NCBI RefSeq assembly: GCF_000020365.1
Contig: NC_012108.1
Span: 5,525,074 to 5,589,073 of the forward strand
Reading direction: 5' to 3'
Length of the DNA: 64,000 nt
From: Desulforapulum autotrophicum HRM2
Lineage (GTDB): Bacteria; Desulfobacterota; Desulfobacteria; Desulfobacterales; Desulfobacteraceae
Shown: positions 1-8,900 of the stretch, piece after piece
Layout: each line of letters starts with the position of its first letter
Numbering within the stretch: position 1 is the stretch's first letter
The notes under the pieces: generated by a model
The model's database searches: none
What the model was told of the DNA's origin: nothing
Seen by the model: the letters and a program-made list of their open reading frames with translations, nothing else
Translations under genes and position numbers: made by a program

Positions 1-81
1 TGCAAGCCAGGCTTCCACATCTGATTCGTTTTTAAAGGTCTGATTCGGCAATTTCACCGACTGGATTTCCAGTTCCATCAT
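1..81 (-). CDS. Partial hypothetical protein, 5' end only
   Basis: An open frame enters from the window edge and begins at one of two consecutive ATG codons (81-79 or 78-76, minus strand). The 26-27 visible residues start MELEIQSVKLPN and contain FKNESDVEAWLA. There is no internal stop and an AAGG precedes the second ATG. It lies downstream of the terminator that closes the kinase operon, so it is probably a separate transcription unit on the same strand. The fragment is too short to assign a family. Confidence 0.4.
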   Translation of the reverse strand, partial: MMELEIQSVKLPNQTFKNESDVEAWLA

Positions 82-216
82 CCTTGCAGCAGCCAATATA
101 CCTGATCAAACCGAGAAGGCATGGCAGCAACCCTATCCTTGAATGCCGATAAAAAGATGGAATCCAAGGTATTTATAAAAACGGTTAAGGTGACCGAATA
201 TAACCTTTTCGATTAC

Positions 217-240
217 AAAAGCCCCGTATTCACGGGGCTT
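217..240 (-). terminator. Rho-independent terminator of the 12-gene defence operon
   Basis: AAGCCCCGT and its complement form a GC-rich stem at 219-240 with a short loop. On the minus strand the stem is followed by TTTTGT. It lies just beyond the stop codon of the kinase gene, the last gene of the defence operon. Confidence 0.75.
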
Positions 241-253
241 ATAAAATTAAATA

Positions 254-1741
254 TTACCAAAGCCCCAAGGCCTCATACCTAACCCTTTTATCATTCAGCT
301 TTGCATCATTTTTCACAAACCTCAGTGCCGCCCGAAGATAACCGGACGCACCTTCATAATCGCGAAGCTGCTCACACACCTGAACGAGCCTGTTAAGAAT
401 CTGAATCTGACCTGGATTCTGTTTATTCATGCCCTCCAAAACACCCTTGGCTTTTTCATATTGGGCCTGCATTCCCAGAGTTGATGCATAAATCAAATTC
501 AATTCAAAACCATTGCCATCAAGTTCGAAAGCTTTCTCCAGCAAGGGCTGTATATCATCTACTTGGTGCAGTTTCAGCATGGTTTTAAGTGCAATGAGAC
601 GAATCGTTTTACCATCATCGCCGTCAAGGTTTAACACATCTGGAGTATTGGTAAGCTCTTGCTGTAAATCATAAAACCTTTCCGCCTGATATAATGCATC
701 CAGCAATTGCAGGAGTGCCGCTACTTCAGGGGTATTCAGATAAGCCTGCCGGGCTGCCTTTACAGCCTTTTCATACTCCCCGTTACCCAACTGCTTTATA
801 ATGTCGGTGGCCCAGTCCACTTCTGACTGGGGTAGAGACTGAAACTGCAGCGCTGGTGAATATTCAAGCTGAGCAAACTTGGCTCTATTAAACGCCACCT
901 TAAAATCATCAATGGAGTTGAAACGATCTTCCGGCTTCTTTGCCAACGCTTTGAGAATGACATCTTCCAATGCCCGACAGAGACCTGAATTGACCTCCTT
1001 TGGTTTTGGAAAGGGTGCATATGTCCTGACCTGATTTTGGGTATTATGGGGCAATCGTGACGTCATCAGCTGATACAACAGCACCCCCAGACTATAAATA
1101 TCCCCCCTTAGCAATTCTTCAAATTTACCTTTCCGGCTTATGCAATCAGCAAATTCAGGTGCCGCATACAGCACGGTTCCACCGTTTTCCCGGGTACGAA
1201 CATAAATCTCTTCGGGCAATGCTGAGCTGCCAAAATCCGTCAATTTGATCAGATCGCCCTGGCCGATCAGGATATTGTGCGGTTTAATATCCCCATGGGA
1301 AACGGGTGGAGATAACGAAGCAAGATGGCCCACGGCATTTAAAACCTGGCTGAAAATGTTCAGCAATCGTTCATAGGTGCCGCTGAAATTTCGAGCCCGA
1401 TGTTCCAGTTTCTGGGCAAGACTTTCACTGGGAAAATACTCCATCTCTATGGCAAACCACTCTTTTTCAGGTGGCACTCTTCCCATATCGAAAATCTGAA
1501 TGAGATTTTCATGGGGTGTTGTACCAATCAACTCCTTACCTTCAACCAGCAACCGATCTTCTTTTACGAGTTGTTTGGGAATTTTAACCGCAACGGTTGC
1601 TCCGTCGGCCAGACGTTCAGCACGCCATACCCAGCCGTGACTGCCATCCCCAAGGCACTCCAGTAACAAATAGCGATCCCCCAGTTTTTTGTTGGTGCCT
1701 GGCAGGTAATGTGCCGAATGTATATTCATATTATGCCTCAA
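254..1741 (-). CDS. Serine/threonine protein kinase with TPR-like C-terminal region
   Basis: A Hanks-type kinase domain fills residues 20-290: glycine loop GDGSHG at 31-36, Lys53 in VAVK, catalytic loop HGDIKPHN at 149-156 (HGD replacing HRD), DFG at 169-171 and APE at 194-196, so it should be active. The remaining 200 residues are helical and repeat-like (YEKAVKAARQAYLNTP, YEKAKGVLEGMNKQNP), typical of TPR scaffolds. No membrane segment is present, so it is cytosolic. It is the last gene of the operon; its ATG overlaps the preceding gene by 11 nt, while ATG 1729 would remove the overlap. Kinases are known partners of methylase-based defence (PglW in BREX type 2, the kinase of MADS). A role in sensing infection or releasing the effector is inference. 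Confidence 0.9.
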   Translation of the reverse strand: MRHNMNIHSAHYLPGTNKKLGDRYLLLECLGDGSHGWVWRAERLADGATVAVKIPKQLVKEDRLLVEGKELIGTTPHENLIQIFDMGRVPPEKEWFAIEMEYFPSESLAQKLEHRARNFSGTYERLLNIFSQVLNAVGHLASLSPPVSHGDIKPHNILIGQGDLIKLTDFGSSALPEEIYVRTRENGGTVLYAAPEFADCISRKGKFEELLRGDIYSLGVLLYQLMTSRLPHNTQNQVRTYAPFPKPKEVNSGLCRALEDVILKALAKKPEDRFNSIDDFKVAFNRAKFAQLEYSPALQFQSLPQSEVDWATDIIKQLGNGEYEKAVKAARQAYLNTPEVAALLQLLDALYQAERFYDLQQELTNTPDVLNLDGDDGKTIRLIALKTMLKLHQVDDIQPLLEKAFELDGNGFELNLIYASTLGMQAQYEKAKGVLEGMNKQNPGQIQILNRLVQVCEQLRDYEGASGYLRAALRFVKNDAKLNDKRVRYEALGLW

Positions 1742-2309
1742 ACAAGATGCGATCTAATTTTAGTTTTTTATCTTGTAGCTGTTGCTGGAAACAGAACCGT
1801 GAAAAAAGAAACTTTGCACCAGGGTTGCCATTGACCCTGGTGCCTTTTTGATTTTTAAACCCTTGATGAATCATTGTGCAAAAGTTTCTATGATCAGGAA
1901 CAGACACCATCCCCTTACTCCATGATGCCAGTATCAGCACCTGGGGATGACCTCCCCATCGTTGATTGGCTTCAAGTAAATGTTCAGCCTTCTCACCCAT
2001 CTTTTGCCGACCTTTTTCCGTCCCGTCATAACGTTCAAACTCAATGACAACCACAGGCAGTCCCGTAGTCTTATCAAACCAGACCGAATCAGAGCGAATA
2101 TCATCGGCAAACGCAGCAAACGGTGCTGGACATTCAGCCACAGCCATAAACCCCAATTCATGGCCCAGGGTATTCCAGGCACTCACTCCCAGGCTGTGAA
2201 CCATGACATCCTGATCTTCAACGCCCCACTCACAAAGCATGGGAAATGCGTTTGAAACAAAATTAGCAATGGACATCTTATTTTGGATCAACAAAGCCAT
2301 TTTATTCAT
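1731..2309 (-). CDS. Unknown small protein, possible PD-(D/E)XK-like fold
   Basis: This 192-residue protein lies between the HerA-like ATPase and the kinase and overlaps both by a few bases, so it belongs to the operon. I do not recognise the family. The centre reads DSVWFD, then PVVVIEFERY, then a helix and VLILASWSKG, which resembles the D...(E)x(K/E) beta-hairpin and following helix-strand of PD-(D/E)XK nucleases, but the expected lysine is not in place. No signal peptide or membrane segment is seen. A nuclease or nuclease-derived binding role is a guess. Confidence 0.75.
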   Translation of the reverse strand: MNKMALLIQNKMSIANFVSNAFPMLCEWGVEDQDVMVHSLGVSAWNTLGHELGFMAVAECPAPFAAFADDIRSDSVWFDKTTGLPVVVIEFERYDGTEKGRQKMGEKAEHLLEANQRWGGHPQVLILASWSKGMVSVPDHRNFCTMIHQGFKNQKGTRVNGNPGAKFLFSRFCFQQQLQDKKLKLDRILFEA

Positions 2310-3987
2310 TAAAGCAATCCCACACCTTCAGTACATCAGGTGATTCACCACCATGCACCAGGGCTTTAACCCCCACTTTAACCAATAACGGTGCCGGTAT
2401 GGAACGACCACAAACAAGGGCCTCCCCCGTTGACAGATTCGGCAGTTCATCCAGATCCGCCTTACTGACCATATCAGAAGCTTTGGCTATGAACCGCTGG
2501 TCATCCGGATTCTTTAAACGCATGGTGATCAAAGTATTGCATTGGGAGGTTACATCGGCATCAAGCTTTGAAGGACGCTGGCTGACGATACCAAATCCAA
2601 CACCAAATTTGCGCCCCTCCCCGGCAATTTTTTTAATGATCCGATGACTGACCGCCTTTCCTCCGGCAGGTGCAAAGCTATGCCCTTCCTCATAAATCAG
2701 AAAGCAGGGTCGTAAGGGATCTGTTTTACTGGATGCTGCACGCAGTATTTCACTGGATAAAAGCCCGCACACCACCTGTTTTGCGGTGTCACTGAGCCCT
2801 TGAAGATCAACCACCGCCAATCGCCCTTTTTTATTACCCGGTCGACCAACCATCTGGTAAATATCGGTGGGTTCGGCCATGGTAGCAGAATAAAAACTCT
2901 GGGCCTCGTTCAAAACCCGGCTTAATTTCATGGAAGCAACAGCCGCACTGCGGCCATTCAATGCTTTGGCCTCGGCATCTGAAAGATCATCCCACCCTTT
3001 AATTTCCTCAAGACCATCCCCCAGGAAATAACGCAACCGGTTAATGTCCCTGGGTTCCTGCCTGTCTGCATGGCGCCAGTAACGAATCGCAACATCCAAG
3101 ACCCGTTGCTGGGGTTCTGTCAAGCCCGGTAAAATTTCAGCCACATCATCCATTTCAAAACGATCAAACTGGAGGGCCAGACAATGATTTTTACCGGCAT
3201 ATTTGTGTCGGAAGGACTCGTGTTGGGGCGTGTAAACCTGAATCCCCGCACCGACCTCCTGCAATCGTTCAATCATGTTTTTGATCTGGGGCAATGTCTT
3301 TTGATCACGCAGATCTTCCACCTGTTCTATCTCGTCGGAAAAATGAAGCTTTCCCTTGGCCAGGGCCTTTCCGTATTCCCCATGGGGATCGAAAACTACA
3401 ACCGACCCGTTATTCAGCGCCACCAGGCGCTCAATAATCCGGCCAACGGTATAGGATTTTCCAGAACCGGTCATGGCCAATACGGCCAGGTGTTCGGTGA
3501 CCATCTTATTTACATCAAGAAACACAGGCACGGTATTTTCACCACGCTCATACCCCACCAGATTGCCAAGGTGCAAGCTTACGTGTTCATTAAATTCATA
3601 GAAATCGCATAAAAATTGATAATCCACCGTTTCAACCCGGGCACCCGGATCAAGGGGCCTGCGGGGTATTTTGATCTGTCTGGACACAGGATCCCGATAC
3701 CCCACCAGCTCAAGCTGTGCAAAGATGTTTTCACCCGTGACGTTGGCACCGGGCATAAGTTCCAACTCTGTCACACCCTCTCCAAAACCCGCATTGTAAA
3801 GCATGTTGGAGCGGTGAATCCCTGTTACACGTCCAAGCACGGCAACGCTCTGTTCATCAATCCGCTCCTTGTGCATAATCCTTACAAATTCACCCCTTCG
3901 GACGGAGAACGAATTTTTCATGACCATGGTCAGTTTATGTGAGTCCCCTGTATTTCCGACCAGCGTACCTAAAACCTGATATTGCAT
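2302..3987 (-). CDS. HerA-like DNA-translocating ATPase
   Basis: The 561-residue protein starts with a HAS-barrel-like beta-rich region (1-120), then a DUF87/FtsK-HerA ATPase core. Walker A is AMTGSGKS at 171-178; VVVFDPHGEYG (196-206) is the typical HerA segment after it. Walker B is CFLIYEE at 428-434, followed by GHSFAP, and SQRPSKLD is the late HerA motif. HerA proteins form hexameric translocases that feed DNA to a NurA nuclease. The gene immediately upstream (stop 3991, 3 bp away) encodes a NurA-like protein, which supports a HerA-NurA pair inside this operon. It overlaps the next gene by 8 nt. Confidence 0.88.
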   Translation of the reverse strand: MQYQVLGTLVGNTGDSHKLTMVMKNSFSVRRGEFVRIMHKERIDEQSVAVLGRVTGIHRSNMLYNAGFGEGVTELELMPGANVTGENIFAQLELVGYRDPVSRQIKIPRRPLDPGARVETVDYQFLCDFYEFNEHVSLHLGNLVGYERGENTVPVFLDVNKMVTEHLAVLAMTGSGKSYTVGRIIERLVALNNGSVVVFDPHGEYGKALAKGKLHFSDEIEQVEDLRDQKTLPQIKNMIERLQEVGAGIQVYTPQHESFRHKYAGKNHCLALQFDRFEMDDVAEILPGLTEPQQRVLDVAIRYWRHADRQEPRDINRLRYFLGDGLEEIKGWDDLSDAEAKALNGRSAAVASMKLSRVLNEAQSFYSATMAEPTDIYQMVGRPGNKKGRLAVVDLQGLSDTAKQVVCGLLSSEILRAASSKTDPLRPCFLIYEEGHSFAPAGGKAVSHRIIKKIAGEGRKFGVGFGIVSQRPSKLDADVTSQCNTLITMRLKNPDDQRFIAKASDMVSKADLDELPNLSTGEALVCGRSIPAPLLVKVGVKALVHGGESPDVLKVWDCFNE

Positions 3988-3990
3988 AAT

Positions 3991-5124
3991 CTATTCTCCA
4001 TCTAAACCCGATATCCAGGTTTCTTCAATGTCGTTTCTTTTCAGCGCATCCGTGATTCCCCGGCGATAATACTTAACGAAGTCATTCAGCAATTTCAACT
4101 GTTGTTGCCCCAACAGTTGTGGCAACGGCAGTGCATTACTTCTATTCTGCATGTCCAGGACCATCAGTTTCCAGGCCACACTATCCAGCAAAGCACCTGA
4201 CCATTCAGGCTCGTCACCGGCAAGCTGTACCATCTTAATCTGGCTGCTCTGCCCGCCTTTGTAGTGAAATCCAACAACCCCATGGTCAACCGCTCCTGCC
4301 GGTTCCATTCGGGAACGATTCGCCGTCATTCTAAAAGCAATGGTTCGGGTAAACCCCGTTAAGATACCGTTAATGAATCGGGTATCACCTATTCCTGAAA
4401 GTTTTTCATCTAAATTTTGCAGCGGTGCAGCTTTCTCGAAATCAAACCCGTCACTTTGCAACAAATGTTTACGGCCTTCATCGCTTCTAAGATCCTGCCT
4501 TGCAATACTGACAACGGCACTGAAACGCTCGGCTAGAAGACTTGCAAGCACGGGTCCGTTAGGATTCCAGGGAAACAACATTCCACGATAATCATCCCAA
4601 AAATTTCCAATGGTTTTCCTGGTTTTCTCATACTCGGCCCAGTGCTTAATGTTCCGCTTCAACGGAATCATCTCACGGCTGATAAAAAGGGGCGTATCCA
4701 GCAGAATCAATTGGGATGGAGACTCATTTTTCAGCATCCGTTCAACCAGGGCATAGGCATGCCGCATCTCCACCAGGTCCAGCCGTTTTCGTTGGGCTTC
4801 AAAGTCGATATCATCCAGCTCAGATACGGAATCCGAGCCACAGGTGGAAACTTGATTCTGATCGATCCGCATATCCGTACGAACCGCCGCAGAACCAAAA
4901 ATAAAGCCTCCCAATGCTTTGATAACAGAAGATTTGGTGGTAATGCCGGATACACTTAAATCCATTATGGCAGGACGTTCAACGCCCTTTACCAATCCTG
5001 CCCGTTTAAACAGGGGCGCAACGGATTCAATATCCCGGATCTGTTTCAATAACCGCCCGGCACTTCCCGGCATTCTGATCTGACTTTCAATGGCAAGGGT
5101 TTGTGCAAGTTGTGCCGATTTCAT
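3991..5124 (-). CDS. NurA-like nuclease
   Basis: I take ATG 5124 as start: it overlaps the upstream stop as TAATG and has a perfect AGGAGG seven bases upstream; a longer frame to 5259 exists but runs over the preceding gene. The 377-residue product has the NurA layout: a first acidic strand PAIMDLS (Asp55), a mid-protein helix with Glu and Asp (residues 105-125), and a second acidic strand ILLDTPLF (Asp143), with the basic C-terminal half expected of the family. NurA nucleases work with HerA to resect DNA, and the next gene is HerA-like. Sequence support is by motif and context, so the family call is likely but not certain. Confidence 0.72.
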   Translation of the reverse strand: MKSAQLAQTLAIESQIRMPGSAGRLLKQIRDIESVAPLFKRAGLVKGVERPAIMDLSVSGITTKSSVIKALGGFIFGSAAVRTDMRIDQNQVSTCGSDSVSELDDIDFEAQRKRLDLVEMRHAYALVERMLKNESPSQLILLDTPLFISREMIPLKRNIKHWAEYEKTRKTIGNFWDDYRGMLFPWNPNGPVLASLLAERFSAVVSIARQDLRSDEGRKHLLQSDGFDFEKAAPLQNLDEKLSGIGDTRFINGILTGFTRTIAFRMTANRSRMEPAGAVDHGVVGFHYKGGQSSQIKMVQLAGDEPEWSGALLDSVAWKLMVLDMQNRSNALPLPQLLGQQQLKLLNDFVKYYRRGITDALKRNDIEETWISGLDGE

Positions 5125-5999
5125 TAAGAAACCTCCTTCATCTGCTGGGCATGACCCCACCAGGGACATTCTTGTAATTGTGCCAGCCCAAGCTCGGTGA
5201 GCGCTCCCTTTTGCAGGGCACCCGCCTTTTCCAGACGATTGTAACTTGTGGTCAGCCAATCCAGATCAAAAGAAAACAATGGTACTATTTGACTGCCCAG
5301 TTTTTCGGCAAGTGCTTTTGGCGTTGTTGTCTGCCACGCGTAAACGCATGACAACACACTGTAATCCTGGGGTTCCAGAATATTGAAAACCGCCTTATCT
5401 TCAACACCCCCCTTGGATTCAGAGGCGTTTCCGGCATGTTCATGCAATCGTCCCAGCCATTTTCTCAGTTTATCCCCTGCGTCCATTAAAGAGATGGACC
5501 ATAGGGGTAAGGTGGTTGCACAAAACACCCCCGACCCGGAATGCCGCTTGTTAAAAAGGGTGTTAAACGTGTAATCCGTCCATTGATGATTCAAATGATA
5601 GCCCGGGGTCCGATCAAAAACCGGAAATTTACTCTGCAGCAAAAAGGTCACTTCACTGGCCACCATCTGGGCAACACTGTTTTTTTCAGCCTTAAGATCA
5701 TCTCCGGAAAAGGCAAGGGACCAATCTACCCCCTCACCCACTTGCCCTGCCTGGAAAGGAGGAATCAACAAGAGCGTCCTTCCGGGTTGTTTGCACCACT
5801 CCTGCCACTTTTTCTGTTTCTCGTGTTTTGCCTGCTGATACTCCTGGCCGAACATCAGACACATGCCTTTTTCCGGAAGGAGATCCCCGGCAAGTTCAGC
5901 ATCAAGCAGTTGAACAAGAATACGACTGCGCCGGTGGGTGGCAAGCGAGCCCGCCAGATATAAGATCGGATATATGGAACCTTCCATCTCAGCCTCCAA
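5124..5999 (-). CDS. Unknown defence-operon protein with C-terminal winged-helix-like region
   Basis: This 291-residue protein is not recognised. The N-terminal 100 residues look alpha/beta (IYPILYLAGSLA, RTLLLIPPFQ). The last 80 residues, from DYSVLSCVYAWQ through the TTSYNRLEKAGALQKGALTELG stretch, have the spacing of a winged helix with a recognition helix, suggesting DNA or protein binding. It overlaps the upstream ATPase gene by 11 nt and the downstream NurA-like gene by TAATG. No catalytic motif is visible. It may be an adaptor between the large ATPase and the HerA-NurA module; that is inference. Confidence 0.75.
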   Translation of the reverse strand: MEAEMEGSIYPILYLAGSLATHRRSRILVQLLDAELAGDLLPEKGMCLMFGQEYQQAKHEKQKKWQEWCKQPGRTLLLIPPFQAGQVGEGVDWSLAFSGDDLKAEKNSVAQMVASEVTFLLQSKFPVFDRTPGYHLNHQWTDYTFNTLFNKRHSGSGVFCATTLPLWSISLMDAGDKLRKWLGRLHEHAGNASESKGGVEDKAVFNILEPQDYSVLSCVYAWQTTTPKALAEKLGSQIVPLFSFDLDWLTTSYNRLEKAGALQKGALTELGLAQLQECPWWGHAQQMKEVS

Positions 6000-8900
6000 A
6001 TGCCACTTTTACGCGAAGAAATCCGCGATTGACCAATGCCGTTTGTTCTTCAACGCTCAACCCAGGTTCATTACCGCTTAACAGCAAACGGGCGATATCC
6101 AGCCAGCGTTCAACAGTGACCCCGGTACCGTTCAAAATATCAGAGGCCTGTTTATGCAGGTTATCCAGCCGTACATTAACGGCCATTTCAATCTCAAGAA
6201 GCGTCAAACCGGCTGTTTCAGCATCCTGCATCAATGGGATATCCCTGTTTCTGGACGCTTTGAAAAGCGGTTTAAGCTGTTCCACAAACTCGCTGTTGGC
6301 CCGTTTCATCTGCTTTCTTTGATAGGCATCAATCTTTAATTCAATGGTGTTGATCTGACCCGATATCCCCGCCAGGGTGGACTGGATGGGTTTCATCAAT
6401 CGATCCGGAATATCTTTGATGGCAGAAAAATTACCTTTCCGTGCCTGGGTAATAAACCTGCTGCGTTCTTCATCCACCTTTTCATCAAGATCTTTGAAAC
6501 TGTCGTCAATAAAAATCAATTTGTTGTTTAATTCAGCCAGTTCTCCCACCTGTTCCGGATAGGGATAATCTGCAGGGGGCGGATCAACTTTTTTCAACAG
6601 TGCACCGACCTTAACATTTGACCGTTCAAGGGATGAGCGCTGTACCTGGTAACGCTGCTTGAAATTCCGGAAACAAGCGATCACATACCCTTCAATTTCA
6701 GAAAGCGGTTTCATCTGGTCGGTTGCCAGATCATAACCGACTTCATGGCTCAAGAGTTCCAGACGCTCGGTTGCTTTATCCATACGAAGATCACGCAAAT
6801 AGTGCAAAAGGGTATCACTGCTTGAGCCGGTTTCGCCTTTGGCGGTCTCACCATCTGTGGATTTTCGCAATACACCGTCAAAAATATGGGTAATGCTTGC
6901 AAGGGAAAGGGTAAACAAACGTTGGGGAAAGGGCGGGGCAGCCCCAGGATCCTTGTGAATCTCTTCGATCAAGGCCTGCACCTGATCTCCCACACGCCGG
7001 TCACAAAGCTCGACACGCTGGGCAAACAGCCGTGCCTTCTCAATACGATTGTGGAGTGACTGGGTGCGATCCTCCAGATTTACCGTCTTAAAGTTATCAA
7101 GCGTTACCCGGGGAAAATCACGACTGTAGACAGCGGCTGCATATTTTAAAACAATACCCCGGGCTTTAACGACCTTGGCCAGGGGCGTTGCAGCTCTCTC
7201 AGGGGACAAACTGCCAAGTTCCTGCTCTTCCAGGCACTTCAGCAGGTCAAACTCTTTGCGTGCACGTTCCAGATCTTCAAGGGCATGGGTGGTCTGCGTG
7301 CCTTCCTGTATGGAACCTCTGGGGGCAAAAAGCCCGCGAATTCGATTGCTGCCGTAGACCTTCTCCAGTTGATTTACAATGGCCTTATACCCCTCGGTGC
7401 TGTCGCCGTCCAACCAGTTCTCAGCTTCGGTCACGGCGTTTTCAAGGCCTGCCCGGTTAACAGTTATCCACTCGCCTTCTTTTACGGCGTTCATCTGGGG
7501 TTTCAGCAAATTGATTTCAGAGGCTAACCACATCCAGTCATCAAATACATTTTTTGCATTTAATCCCGTTGCAGACCACAAATATCCCCAATACCATTCC
7601 TGTTGCGCTTTTTTATAATCCCAACTCTGGGATTTTGCAGGATTGGCAATGCGGGCAAGAAAAGTGGGAAAACTTGCCTGGGCCTGGGTGGGCGAGGCAA
7701 GATGATTGAACAAACCTGCCTGTTCATCCTGTTCATACCCCTGGGTATACAGGGTCGGATCAATCTGCAACCGGCCCAATAATGCGCTTAACGCCTCGAC
7801 GTCCACACCTTGTTCCCCGTGATCTGCGGTAAGCCCATACAAACCGCCAAGTTTTGGCTCATCAATACACAAAAGCCGCCATGCAGCGGCCAGCAACCGT
7901 CGATCATTTGAATTTATTTTGGCCGTGGGACGCAAAGGCCATGCAATCAGGCCCCGCCGGGACAACTCCTGGCGCCATTGATGAATCGCCTTGTAGGCAA
8001 AATCACGAATGTTATTCAGGCGGTTTTTAAACTTGCTTGTAAAGACACTCTCTTTTAACTCAAAACCGGCCATGTATTCAGGCAATAAACCGATGCGCTC
8101 CACCACATCCACTTCACTGCTGTTAAGGTGGTAGAGTAAAATATCATCCCTGAGGGTTTCATGGCTCAACCCCTTTACGTAATAGTCATTCACACCAATG
8201 GATGCCGTAAAAGCCATGACCGGAATACGACCGGCATCCCCTTTGATCTGGGCCACCTGATCGTGTAGTTCATCAAGTTGATCCTTGGTATCGACCCAGG
8301 CAAACCAGGCCTGCCTTTTGGGATGCAGTTTCAACCCATCACAATGCATGAGTCCGCCTGTTCTACCGTTTGCCCTGGGTGATGTCAAAATGGTCAGCCC
8401 GACCTTGTTTGGCCATGGCAGATCCGCATATTCCCAGTTTCTGTCCAGCAAACGGTAAAGGCCGGTCAACCGGGTGCGGCAAACCATATTTTTATTGGCA
8501 CCGACACTTTTAGCCTCTTTTTTATACGCCTCCATTGCCTGGCTGTGTTTGTCGGAATGGGCAGGATCCCTGAAAATCATTGAATTTTGCTGTTGGCTGC
8601 GATACCGCAGGTCCAAACGCAGCAGCATGGCCACACTTGGCCCGATATGGGTGGCTTCATGGGGTTCCAGCTGTTTTTCAGGACCAAAAAACTTCTGCCA
8701 CAGGGCGTCGGCCGCATACTCTGCTGCGGGATGGTTGTACAAAAGCTGTACCAGGTGCTTGAATTCGCCCTGTTCCAGGGGGACCAGCAACACATCCGGT
8801 TCCCGTTCATGGATGGCAAAGGTCTGCAAATTTTCAAGCAGTCCTTCAAGACTTAAACCCTGATCCACACTGGGATAAAACCACTCCTCCTTGTCCCGCT

